Source of the DNA: Terriglobia bacterium
GTDB taxonomy: Bacteria > Acidobacteriota > Terriglobia > Bryobacterales > Bryobacteraceae
Reading direction: 5' to 3'
NCBI GenBank assembly: GCA_020073305.1
Contig: JAIQFK010000029.1
Span: forward strand, 1-64,000
Length of the DNA: 64,000 nucleotides
Below, in pieces: positions 33,043-40,318 of this stretch; position 1 is the first letter of the stretch; each line of letters begins with the position of its first letter. The notes below the pieces were generated by a model, which worked only from the letters and a program-made list of their open reading frames with translations, searched no databases and was not told where the DNA came from. The position numbers and the translations under genes were made by a program.

Positions 33043-34167
33043 TCACCCCACCGTCCGATCCCACTCGAGAGTCTTTAAGATCGTGTAATCGACCTCCTCC
33101 TGGGTGAGTTCGGGGAACATCGGCAGCGAGATGCAGCAGGCGGCGTTGCGCTCGGCGTTGGGAATGGGTCCAGCGATGCGCGCCTGTTTGCCCCACGGAT
33201 AGCCTTCCTGCTGATGGATGGCAATGTCGTAGTGGCACTTGGCGTCGACGCCGTTCTTCACCAGAAAATCGAGCAGCGCCTTGCGATGTTCCGGCCGCTT
33301 GGCCTCAATCACGTAGAGATGAAAGATGTGATGGTAACCGGGAACGGCGTATGGCAGCGTGATATTCTGCGCGTCTTTCAAGCACGCCGTATACCGCGCC
33401 GACCATTTGCGCCGCAGATCGTTCCATTCATCGATGTGCTTCAGCTTGGCGCTAAGGACTCCGGCGTGGATGTCGTCCAGACGGCTGTTGAAACCGTAGC
33501 TGTGGCACGAGCGCTTCTCCGATCCGTGATTGCGCAGCCTGCGCACCACCCGGTCGACGCTCTCGTTGTTGGTGACCACCGCGCCGCCATCGCCGAATGT
33601 GCCCAGGTTTTTCTGGATGATGAAGCTGGTGCAGACGGCGTCGCTTAACTCGCCGATTTTGAAACCGTCGCCGCGCGCGCCAATGCCCTGCGCGTTGTCC
33701 TCCACCACAAACAGCTTGTGCTTGTCGGCAATCTTGCGAATGGCCTTCATGTCGGCGCACTGGCCGTAGAGGTGCACGGGAACCAGCGCTTTGGTCTTGG
33801 GCGTGATGGCTGCTTCAATTTTGGAGGGATCGATGCAGTTGGTCTTCGGGTCGGAGTCGACGAACACGGCGGTTGCGCCGGCGATCCAGATGGCCTCCGC
33901 CGTAGCGAAGAACGTATTGGGATGCGTGATGCATTCGTCGCCGGGGCCAATGCCGAGCGCCATGAACGAAAGCCACAGCGCGTCGGTTCCGTTGCCGACC
34001 CCCACGGCGTACTTCGCGCCGTGATAATCCGCGAATTCCTTTTCAAATCGCTTGAGCATCGGCCCCATCACATACGAGCCGCTCTCCAGAACTTCATTGA
34101 GATTTTTGTCGATCTCGGCCTTGATGTTGTGGTACTGCCTGACGTGGCCGTAGAATGGCACGTTCAT
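33043..34167 (-). CDS. DegT/DnrJ/EryC1-family sugar aminotransferase
   Basis: A 374-residue PLP enzyme. The start at 34167 (MNVPFYGHVRQY) follows AAGGAG 8 bases upstream. The PLP-binding Lys sits in IIQKNLGTFGDGG; the canonical form is SKNLG, and here the preceding residue is Gln, a small deviation. GVGNGTDALWLSFMALGIG and VVEDNAQGIGA are the other family blocks. It transfers an amino group to a nucleotide-linked keto sugar, using Glu or Gln as donor. It is the first gene of the two-gene unit with the oxidoreductase. Confidence 0.92.
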   Translation of the reverse strand: MNVPFYGHVRQYHNIKAEIDKNLNEVLESGSYVMGPMLKRFEKEFADYHGAKYAVGVGNGTDALWLSFMALGIGPGDECITHPNTFFATAEAIWIAGATAVFVDSDPKTNCIDPSKIEAAITPKTKALVPVHLYGQCADMKAIRKIADKHKLFVVEDNAQGIGARGDGFKIGELSDAVCTSFIIQKNLGTFGDGGAVVTNNESVDRVVRRLRNHGSEKRSCHSYGFNSRLDDIHAGVLSAKLKHIDEWNDLRRKWSARYTACLKDAQNITLPYAVPGYHHIFHLYVIEAKRPEHRKALLDFLVKNGVDAKCHYDIAIHQQEGYPWGKQARIAGPIPNAERNAACCISLPMFPELTQEEVDYTILKTLEWDRTVG

Positions 34168-34246
34168 AGGAAGGTCTCCTTGATTTGGCGGTGAACACAT
34201 TATTATATCAGTAGCGACGCGACGTTGAAGATTACCTCATCCGATT

Positions 34247-34519
34247 ATGCCTTGCTGCCTGGTGATTGCCGTCCTGATGTTCCCGCGGATCGTGCTGGTG
34301 TGCCTGTTCCTGTTGTCCAATTACCTGGAACACGCGTATCACACCATGATCATTCCGCTGCTTGGCTTCTTCTTTCTTCCCACTACCACGCTGGCCTACG
34401 CGTGGCTCAGCAACACGCACCGGCCGCTCGAGGGCGTGAACGTGCTGATTCTCATTCTGGCCGTGCTGATCGACGCAGGCGGACTGGGCGGCGGCGAATA
34501 TCATCGGAGGAAGCGCTAA
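34247..34519 (+). CDS. Small integral membrane protein
   Basis: A 90-residue protein with three hydrophobic helices (about 5-22, 33-50 and 63-78; for example IIPLLGFFFLPTTTLAYAWL), a Gly-rich short loop and a basic tail EYHRRKR. The start is ATG 34247, or 34277 (MFPRIVLVCLF); neither has a clear ribosome binding site. The LGFFFLPTTTLAYA motif recalls a conserved family of tiny membrane proteins seen across several phyla. It may be a subunit or a regulator of a membrane enzyme. Function unknown. Confidence 0.65.
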   Translation: MPCCLVIAVLMFPRIVLVCLFLLSNYLEHAYHTMIIPLLGFFFLPTTTLAYAWLSNTHRPLEGVNVLILILAVLIDAGGLGGGEYHRRKR

Positions 34520-34739
34520 GCGGGATCCGGCGCCTCCGCAGTTCCGCATTCATGTCGCCCAGCGACGCGAACAATCCGACGTAGCTGGGATCGAGAACAT
34601 TGGGCGCTCGGTTCAGCGGATGAAAATCGCGCCGTTTGAAGAGGTCAGTCACGGCAATCACGGCGGTGCCCGCCGGCCGCGATTCATAAGTACCCTGCGC
34701 GAACGCGACCTCGCCCGCAATCCAAAGGCAGAAGCTCAT
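34452..34739 (-). CDS. Doubtful small ORF overlapping the membrane protein gene
   Basis: A 95-codon frame from ATG 34739; a perfect TATAAT lies 9-14 bases upstream, which would make the transcript leaderless. The first 70 residues (MSFCLWIAGEVAFAQGTYES, later LDPSYVGLFASLGDMNAELR) look protein-like, but the last 22 run antisense to the 3' end of the small membrane protein gene. It may be a decayed gene whose original end was lost. There is no ribosome binding site or known domain. Confidence 0.3.
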   Translation of the reverse strand: MSFCLWIAGEVAFAQGTYESRPAGTAVIAVTDLFKRRDFHPLNRAPNVLDPSYVGLFASLGDMNAELRRRRIPLSASSDDIRRRPVRLRRSARPE

Positions 34740-34785
34740 CCGTGGGACATTATAGGCGGGACCCCTTACCGCCCGTTCCCTCTCG

Positions 34786-36741
34786 CTACCGCGTGCCCAC
34801 GTTGGGATCGATCTTCCTGGCCAGCGCCATCTCTGCCTCCGCCTCGGCTGTCTTCTTTTCCCGTTCCAATGCCAGCCCCAGGCTGTAGTGAAGGGAGGCA
34901 ATGAGGGGACTTACGTTGATCCCCTCTCGATAGACCTTAATAGCGTCTTGGTACTGGCCTTTTTCATAGAGCGTGGCGCCCCAATTTATATAGTTCACGA
35001 CGAGATCGGGATCGATTTCCAGGGCGCGCCGGTATTCGGGGATTTCCTCCGCGTTGCCGATCGCGCCATAGGCCAGTGCGAGGTTAAAATGGGCATCGCT
35101 GTCCTCCGGATAGAGCCGGGTTGCAAGGGTCAGAATCCTGACACTAACGCTCGGATTGCCGCCTTGCGTGTACATGGCGGCGAGCCAGTTGAGGGCGCGT
35201 AGAAGCCGCGGATAGATTTTCAACGCTTCGAGCAATTGGTTGACGGATTCCTGCAGCTTGCCTTGCTTCCGCAGGTCCATCGCCTTGTTGAATACCGCGT
35301 CAGCCTCCTCGCGGAAGTTCCGCGGCAGACGCTGAAGGGTGAAGTACTTTCCGTTTGATTCGACTAGATTCGAGATCTCTCCGGGCTGGAGTTTCAACGC
35401 TGCCGCAGACAATGCGGGATCGAGCTGGCTTCGGTCGAGATCCCCGAGATAGCCGCCCTGGTCTGCCGTAGCGCGGTCGATCGAATTGGCCCTGGCAAGT
35501 TCGAAGAAAGATCCACCCGCGAGAAGCTGCTGGCGGACTGCCGACGCTTTTTCCCGGTCGTCCAAAACAATCATCCGGAGATACAAACGCTTCGGAGGAA
35601 TCTTCGTTCGCCAAGCCGGATTGTGAGCCGCGACGTCGATCTTTTGCTCGGGATGTACACGAATCCAGTGATCCGCCATTATGAACGCGCCGCGTGTCTG
35701 GTCGGGCATGTGACATCCAATGCAGCCTTTGATGCGATTCACCGGGCACAAAGCCGCATGATTCGTTCCGGTAGCGCTATGGCATCGCAAACACGTCTTT
35801 TCGGATTTGGCGGTCAGCACAAGAGGGGGCGCGTCCCGATGCGGGTCGTGACAGTCTGTGCACGTGAAGCCGCCGCCGCTTTGACGCCAGCACTCGGTAT
35901 TTTTTAACGCTGTCACTTGATTGGAAATCAGCGTGTCGTACGGCAGCGGATCTTCGACGACACTGGAGCCTGCATGACATTGCGAGCAGGGGCGCATCCG
36001 TTCAGCAACGGGCAGCTTCTTCGGGTTCAATATGCCGAGATCCTGCGAATGCGCGCCGAGGGCGGCTAAATGCTTTTGGCCTGGGCCATGGCAACTCTCG
36101 CAATCTACGCCGCTCTCGACGCGCGTTCCGTAAGTTCGCGGCGCGCCATGACAGGCGAGGCATCTCTTTTCAAGAACCGGAGTTAAGACCCGGCCCAAGG
36201 CCGTCTCATAAGTCGAGGGCTTCTCTTCGGGAAAACCGAGTTCGAGCGCCAGCCGGTTCTGTTGCGCATAGTGAAAGTACCGGGCTTCGACCAGAGCCGG
36301 ACGCGGCAGAGGCAAACCTTCCAGAGCGGTCATCCGGACCAGAAAACTGATCCCGTGGCGTTCGCCGCCGATCGTGGCTTCCACCGGAAAATCGAGCGGC
36401 GGCTGCCCTGGCATTTGCACGCGGTAGTTCATGTTCCGGCCGGTTCTGGCGAGCGAATACTCGATCACAGGCGCCGGTCCCTCCGCGTGCGTCTCGGAAT
36501 AATTCGCCGGGAGTTGCGGAGTGGCAACGCCCGGCCAGGCCCGCGCCATGTTCGTGCGGGACTGCGCGATCGCGATATCTTTGTGGCAGCCGGCGCATAC
36601 GTCGTGCCCCACGTAACCGCGTTCGCCGGTGCTCGCGAGCGACGAGACCATCAGCAACAGAGAGATCGCGCACACCAACCCGTTCGCCTTCACGCCCACG
36701 ATTTTATACACAATCGCGGACCGCTTTCCGCCTGTTCGCAC
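34786..36741 (-). CDS. Heptaheme cytochrome c / parvulin / TPR fusion protein
   Basis: A 651-residue exported protein. It opens with a hydrophobic signal (about 20-37). The cytochrome part carries seven CxxCH motifs: CAGCH (49-53), CLACH, CESCH, CSQCH, CTDCH, CLRCH and CIGCH, all in the first 345 residues. About 390-470 looks like a parvulin-type peptidyl-prolyl isomerase (LLAGGSFFELARANSIDRAT, GGYLGDLDRSQLDPALSAAA, LQPGEISNLVES). The last 180 residues are TPR repeats (ALEIDPDLVVNYINWGATLY). I know of TPR-cytochrome fusions in this phylum; the parvulin in the middle is unusual. It should sit in the periplasm, perhaps passing electrons while holding a client protein. Start codon uncertain. Confidence 0.88.
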   Translation of the reverse strand: MRTGGKRSAIVYKIVGVKANGLVCAISLLLMVSSLASTGERGYVGHDVCAGCHKDIAIAQSRTNMARAWPGVATPQLPANYSETHAEGPAPVIEYSLARTGRNMNYRVQMPGQPPLDFPVEATIGGERHGISFLVRMTALEGLPLPRPALVEARYFHYAQQNRLALELGFPEEKPSTYETALGRVLTPVLEKRCLACHGAPRTYGTRVESGVDCESCHGPGQKHLAALGAHSQDLGILNPKKLPVAERMRPCSQCHAGSSVVEDPLPYDTLISNQVTALKNTECWRQSGGGFTCTDCHDPHRDAPPLVLTAKSEKTCLRCHSATGTNHAALCPVNRIKGCIGCHMPDQTRGAFIMADHWIRVHPEQKIDVAAHNPAWRTKIPPKRLYLRMIVLDDREKASAVRQQLLAGGSFFELARANSIDRATADQGGYLGDLDRSQLDPALSAAALKLQPGEISNLVESNGKYFTLQRLPRNFREEADAVFNKAMDLRKQGKLQESVNQLLEALKIYPRLLRALNWLAAMYTQGGNPSVSVRILTLATRLYPEDSDAHFNLALAYGAIGNAEEIPEYRRALEIDPDLVVNYINWGATLYEKGQYQDAIKVYREGINVSPLIASLHYSLGLALEREKKTAEAEAEMALARKIDPNVGTR

Positions 36742-36745
36742 TCGC

Positions 36746-36780
36746 GACTCGCTGACCGAGCCGCGACGGGACGGAGCGGT
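36746..36780. repeat. REP-like element related to the one at 19616-19648
   Basis: CCGAGCCGCGAC (36756-36767) is the exact reverse complement of GTCGCGGCTCGG at 19637-19648, and flanking bases (GACTCGCTGA, then GGGACGGAGCGGT) also resemble that copy. It lies just upstream of the cytochrome fusion gene. Confidence 0.45.
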
Positions 36781-36867
36781 AGTTGCGATCTTCTAACGTG
36801 TTGCGCTCCCACACACCAAGCGTTCGTGCAGCACCTCTGACTAATAGTGGGCGTCCGGCACAAGCTC

Positions 36868-36897
36868 TTGACGACGTACGGTATAACCGTACATACT
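36868..36897 (+). promoter_or_regulatory. higBA promoter with palindromic operator
   Basis: TTGACG (36868-36873) and CATACT (36892-36897) are 18 bases apart. Between them lies GTACGGTATAACCGTAC (36876-36892), a perfect 17-bp palindrome (7-bp arms, 3-base centre). This is the expected place for HigA autorepression. The toxin reading frame starts 20 bases downstream. Confidence 0.75.
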
Positions 36898-36916
36898 GGA
36901 ATCGTGAAGGGAGGAG

Positions 36917-37208
36917 ATGCAGCTTACCGGCTTTCGTCACAAAGGGCTGAGACGACTCCATGCGGATGACAACGTCAAGGGGGTGCCGCCCGCCATGGCT
37001 GACAAGCTGCGCAAGCTTTTTATTCACGCTGGAGACGGCTGCCGACTTAGACCAGGTGAGCCGGTTTCCGGGTTGGAAGCTGCATCCGCTGAAACGCGAC
37101 TTGAAGGGATTATGGAGCCTGACCGTCACGGGAAACTGGCGCTTGATTTTCCGTTATGACGAAGACGCGAACAGCGCTGGCGATATCGACCTGATCGACT
37201 ACCATTAG
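36917..37208 (+). pseudogene. higB: higB toxin gene with a frameshift
   Basis: HigB/RelE-type mRNA interferase. The first frame from ATG 36917 reads MQLTGFRHKGLRRLHADDN and MADKLRKLF, the usual HigB start. The second half, WKLHPLKRDLKGLWSLTVTG, NWRLIFRY and DLIDYH, is in the +1 frame and ends at TAG 37206-37208. The two join perfectly if one T is skipped in the TTTTT at 37017-37021 (giving KLRKLLFTLETAADLDQV). Hence the toxin is a single-base frameshift mutant, or needs +1 slippage, or the run is a sequencing error. The antitoxin follows intact. Confidence 0.8.
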
Positions 37209-37217
37209 GAGGCCAAA

Positions 37218-37505
37218 ATGCCCACGAAGAACCCGCCCCATCCGGGCGACCTGATCAGAACCGAGATCATCGAACCCCTTGGCCTCAACGTTTCGAAGGC
37301 GGCAGAGATTTTGAAGGTCCGCCGCGCCACGCTCTCCGACCTTCTCCACGGCAAGGCCTCACTGACCGCGGAAATGGCCCTGCGCATCGAAAAGGCGTTT
37401 GGTCCGGACATGGACCACCTCCTGCGGATGCAACTCGCCTACGATGTGGCCAAGACGCGGCAGCACGCGCGCAACATCGCCATCAGGCGGTATGTCCCGG
37501 TCTAA
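37218..37505 (+). CDS. higA: HigA-type antitoxin / XRE regulator
   Basis: A 95-residue antitoxin. The start motif PPHPGDLIRTEIIEPLGLNV is diagnostic of HigA (VapI). The helix-turn-helix is SKAAEILKVRRATLSDLLHG, and a C-terminal helix follows. It begins 9 bases after the toxin stop with GAGG overlapping that stop region, so the two genes are one unit. It should bind the palindrome at 36876-36892 and repress. With the toxin broken it may persist only as a regulator. Confidence 0.93.
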   Translation: MPTKNPPHPGDLIRTEIIEPLGLNVSKAAEILKVRRATLSDLLHGKASLTAEMALRIEKAFGPDMDHLLRMQLAYDVAKTRQHARNIAIRRYVPV

Positions 37506-37537
37506 CTCTGCGGTCCGGTTCGCTACGTAGCGTTCCT

Positions 37538-38662
37538 ATGGCGCGACTAAAGAACGAGGTAGCGATACATCTGGAGAAGGCCCGTGACAGTGCGTTTCTG
37601 GCTGTCGAGACCTATAACAGGCCGAGGACGAGTTTTCGGTCTGGCGGTTACATTGTGATGATGTGCATTGCTTGGACGGCTCTATTCCATGCAATCTTTT
37701 TCAACCGGAATAGAAAGCCTTTTTATCGAAAGAAGAGCAATCGCAGACACTACGAGAGGCTCGACGGCGACAAGAAGGCGTGGGAACTCTCCCAATGCCT
37801 GGAGGAATTCTGGGGAACAGAACATCCTTCTATGAGGAAAAATCTAGAGTTTTTTGTCAAGCTAAGGAATAAGATTGAGCATCGTTCAATGCCAAGTCTT
37901 GACATTGCTATATTCGGCGAATGTCAGGCGCTGCTTTTCAACTTCGAGGACCTTATCACAAGGGAGTTCGGAAACAAGCACGCGCTAAACGAAAGCTTAT
38001 CCCTAGCCTTGCAATTTTCATGCTTCCGCAATGAACAGCAGGAACTAGCGATCAGGAAGCTACACAAGGGTCTCGCCAAAGACATCAGGTCCTATATCGA
38101 CGCATTCAGAACAAGCCTGAGCCCTGAACAATTGCAAGACATGCAATTCAGCTACAAAGTCTTTCTCTTTCCCAAGCCTGCGAACCATCAAGGCAGCGCG
38201 GACTTGGCAGTCGAGTTCATAAAGTACGACGCAACCAACCCCGACGAAATGGCGAGGATCAACCGCGCGGTGGCATTGATAAAGCCGCCGACAACAACTA
38301 TTGCTCAAGCGGCTGGACCCCTAACCACTGCGGCCGGGGGCGTACCAGTGCGGATCGTCACTGACCCGAGCGCGATAGCCGTCAGAGCAATCGACTACGA
38401 CTATTCTCATCCGTATCGGCAGAAGGATTTGCTGAACAGGATCAAGGAACTGCTCCCGGAGGGCACGCCAGTGAGCACTTATGACCTTACCGCAGTTAAG
38501 TACGCGTTTAACATTGTCGAGCGGGGGGACAACTACCACAAGTCGAAGTTCGGCTCAGCCCAGTACAGTGACTCTTATGCTCAATGGATTGCGCAAAGTT
38601 ACACCGCAAATCCCGAGTTCTTTCGTAAAGCGCGAGAAAGATACCGTGAGGACCATCACTGA
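37538..38662 (+). CDS. DUF3644 protein with R-X4-H (HEPN-like) motif
   Basis: A 374-residue cytosolic protein. The N-terminal half carries the DUF3644 signature: a helical domain with YNRPRTSFRSGGYIVMMCIA at about 26-45 and FFVKLRNKIEHRSMPSLD at about 105-122. R110-x4-H115 fits the R-X4-6-H catalytic motif of HEPN RNases. The C-terminal half is less conserved, with a late SYTANPEFFRKARERYREDHH end. Codon use is noticeably less GC-biased than in neighbouring genes, pointing to transfer. It sits 32 bases after higA, between two TA loci. Homologues are, as I recall, often near restriction or defence genes. Confidence 0.82.
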   Translation: MARLKNEVAIHLEKARDSAFLAVETYNRPRTSFRSGGYIVMMCIAWTALFHAIFFNRNRKPFYRKKSNRRHYERLDGDKKAWELSQCLEEFWGTEHPSMRKNLEFFVKLRNKIEHRSMPSLDIAIFGECQALLFNFEDLITREFGNKHALNESLSLALQFSCFRNEQQELAIRKLHKGLAKDIRSYIDAFRTSLSPEQLQDMQFSYKVFLFPKPANHQGSADLAVEFIKYDATNPDEMARINRAVALIKPPTTTIAQAAGPLTTAAGGVPVRIVTDPSAIAVRAIDYDYSHPYRQKDLLNRIKELLPEGTPVSTYDLTAVKYAFNIVERGDNYHKSKFGSAQYSDSYAQWIAQSYTANPEFFRKARERYREDHH

Positions 38663-38781
38663 GGCCGAAATCCTAGTTGCCTAGAAACGCGCTGGACGTA
38701 GAGGTGTCTGTGTCGGCAGCTCTGGCAGGAATGGCGTCCACCTCTTCGTTCAGTCGACGGACCTCAAGCACCAAACCTTTA

Positions 38782-39047
38782 TCACACGTACCGCTCCTCC
38801 CCCCACGGATCGCCGTGCATGTGATACCCGTTCCGCTCCCAAAATCCCGCTTGATCGCGATCCAGAAGCTCGACGCCAGATACCCACTTGGCGCTCTTCC
38901 AGGCATAGAGCCGTGGAACGATCAGACGCGCGGGTCCGCCATGCTCAGTCGAGATGGGCTCGCCATCGTGCAGAAAACGACCAATGCATCCTCGGTCAGA
39001 AGGTCTTCGAGCGGCATGTTCGCCATCCAGCCGCCAACGCAGCCCTG
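38782..39047 (-). pseudogene. Partial, frameshifted duplicate of the sulfite-oxidase-like gene end
   Basis: Its last 85 or so codons match the 3' end of the gene at 39569-40222 (shared [34 protein letters not shown]). Upstream the match continues in another frame ([15 protein letters not shown]) and shifts at about 38975-38980, where one base is missing against the full copy. The part with the molybdenum-binding Cys is absent. It cannot make a working enzyme. By eye the DNA copies are roughly 80% identical, so the duplication is not very recent. Confidence 0.85.
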
Positions 39048-39097
39048 AACCTGGCGTCCCATCGGCGCACCACGCGCCTGAAACCCCGCCCTGACCC

Positions 39098-39310
39098 TCA
39101 AGCCGGCAACTCCACCTCAATCTCCCGAAGCGTCGACGTCGGCGAGCGATCGATCGACACGCTCTCCCAATAGATTCGAATGGCTTCTCTTGCGCGGTCA
39201 GTCAGCTCGTCTATAGACTTGCCCGTTACCAGAATGGCTGGCAGCTCGGGCACGTAGGCGCTATAACCGTTCGCGTCGCCATCGATCACGAGAGAGTATT
39301 TCCTGGTCAT
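39098..39310 (-). CDS. hicB: HicB-family antitoxin
   Basis: A 70-residue protein with the HicB partial RNase-H-like fold: [20 protein letters not shown], then [20 protein letters not shown]. It lacks a C-terminal DNA-binding helix-turn-helix or ribbon-helix-helix beyond the beta strand end (REIEVELPA), so it is a short form. It overlaps hicA by 4 bases. It neutralises the HicA mRNA interferase and, in long forms, represses the operon; this short form may not bind DNA itself. Confidence 0.9.
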   Translation of the reverse strand: MTRKYSLVIDGDANGYSAYVPELPAILVTGKSIDELTDRAREAIRIYWESVSIDRSPTSTLREIEVELPA

Positions 39311-39507
39311 CGCTCGCCCTCCTGTATACCAGTTTGCCGCAAAATGGCACGATACGTACCAGGCCGAACATCATCTCCCTGACGGCCCGACACGACAGTG
39401 ATGCGGCCGTCAGAACTACGAAATACCCGATGATCACCCGACGTTCGCACGTGCCGCCAGCCCGCTTTTTCGAGCGTTTTGATCAACTCGCGAACCTTGA
39501 CTGGCAC
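39307..39507 (-). CDS. hicA: HicA-family mRNA interferase toxin
   Basis: A 66-residue toxin with a double-stranded-RNA-binding-like fold. It has the family start VRELIKTLEKAGWRHVRTSG and the catalytic His in SGDHRVFRS (normally GSHHxF), then the C-terminal PGTYRAILRQTGI. It is upstream of hicB, the usual HicAB order, with coupled translation (ATGA-type overlap). The frame is intact, so unlike higB this toxin is likely active. It lies exactly between the full and partial copies of the sulfite-oxidase-like gene. Confidence 0.92.
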   Translation of the reverse strand: MPVKVRELIKTLEKAGWRHVRTSGDHRVFRSSDGRITVVSGRQGDDVRPGTYRAILRQTGIQEGER

Positions 39508-39568
39508 TCCTTTAGGATACGAGGTCCTTTACTCGCCCGTGAAACGCGCTGGCCCTACGGCCGGACCT

Positions 39569-40222
39569 CTACCACCCGAACCTCTCCTCCCCCCACGGAT
39601 CCCCGTGCATGTGATACCCGTTCCGCTCCCAAAATCCCGCTTGATCGCGATTTAGAAGTTCGACGCCTGATACCCACTTGGCGCTCTTCCAGGCATAGAG
39701 GCGCGGAACGATCAGGCGCGCAGGGCCTCCGTGCTCGGTTGAGATGGGCTCGCCGTCATGCAGGAAGGCGACCAGCGCATCTTCGGCTAGAAAATCTTCG
39801 AGCGGCATGTTGGTGGTCCAGCCGCCGTCGTACCCATACGCTAGCGCAAAGTGCGCCTCGGGAAGCGCGCCGCCGGCCCGCTCGATCAAATCACGAGTAG
39901 ATATGCCTTCCCACAGATTCCCCAGCCGCGACCAGCGCGTCACGCAATGGAAATCGGAAAACACTTTTACGCGCGGCAGTTTCTGGAATTCCTCCCAGTT
40001 CCACTCAACCGGCCGCGCCACCCGCCCACCAATCGAGAATTTCCAGCGCTCTAGCGAAATCTCCGGCGGGCCGCTGGCATCGAGCACCGGCCACTTCTGG
40101 GTGCGCGATTGTCCAGGCGGCACGCGCTGGCTGCGGCGCGTATCCGGGCTCACAATCACGCCGGGCGGCAAACCGTCCGGCGAGAGAATCTCTTTTCCCT
40201 GTGCTTTGGGATCTTTGAACAT
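39569..40222 (-). CDS. Sulfite-oxidase-like molybdopterin oxidoreductase
   Basis: A 217-residue molybdenum-cofactor enzyme of the YuiH/MsrP-like branch. The start at 40222 (MFKDPKAQGKE) is chosen because the upstream in-frame part runs through an inverted repeat. The molybdenum ligand is the Cys in DFHCVTRWSRLGNLWEGI; other family blocks are GGWTTNMPLEDFLAED and [20 protein letters not shown]. There is no signal peptide, so it is cytoplasmic. It follows a NapH-like/flavin reductase fusion gene that probably feeds it electrons. A truncated second copy of its 3' end lies beyond hicAB. Confidence 0.9.
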   Translation of the reverse strand: MFKDPKAQGKEILSPDGLPPGVIVSPDTRRSQRVPPGQSRTQKWPVLDASGPPEISLERWKFSIGGRVARPVEWNWEEFQKLPRVKVFSDFHCVTRWSRLGNLWEGISTRDLIERAGGALPEAHFALAYGYDGGWTTNMPLEDFLAEDALVAFLHDGEPISTEHGGPARLIVPRLYAWKSAKWVSGVELLNRDQAGFWERNGYHMHGDPWGEERFGW

Positions 40223-40236
40223 GTTCAACCCGCCTA

Positions 40237-40298
40237 CCCCGCCCTGACGGGCGGGGCTGGAACGCCGTGTTCTGCCAGCCCCGCCCGTCAGGGCGGGG
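40237..40298. repeat. 24-bp perfect inverted repeat
   Basis: CCCCGCCCTGACGGGCGGGG (first 20 bases of 40237-40260) is matched perfectly in reverse complement by 40275-40298, with a 14-base spacer; each arm is 24 bases and also contains its own short palindrome. It sits between two co-oriented genes (the redox fusion and the sulfite-oxidase-like gene). It could be a REP/MITE element, terminate the upstream gene, or fold over the next gene's ribosome-binding region. Confidence 0.85.
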
Positions 40299-40318
40299 GC
40301 GAAAATTAGAAACTCCAC

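Noticed and set aside
36917-39507. The higBA-DUF3644-hicAB stretch as a complete phage-defence system
   Set aside because: No nuclease, methylase or Abi protein besides DUF3644, and one toxin is broken; it is kept only as a possible defence-type island.
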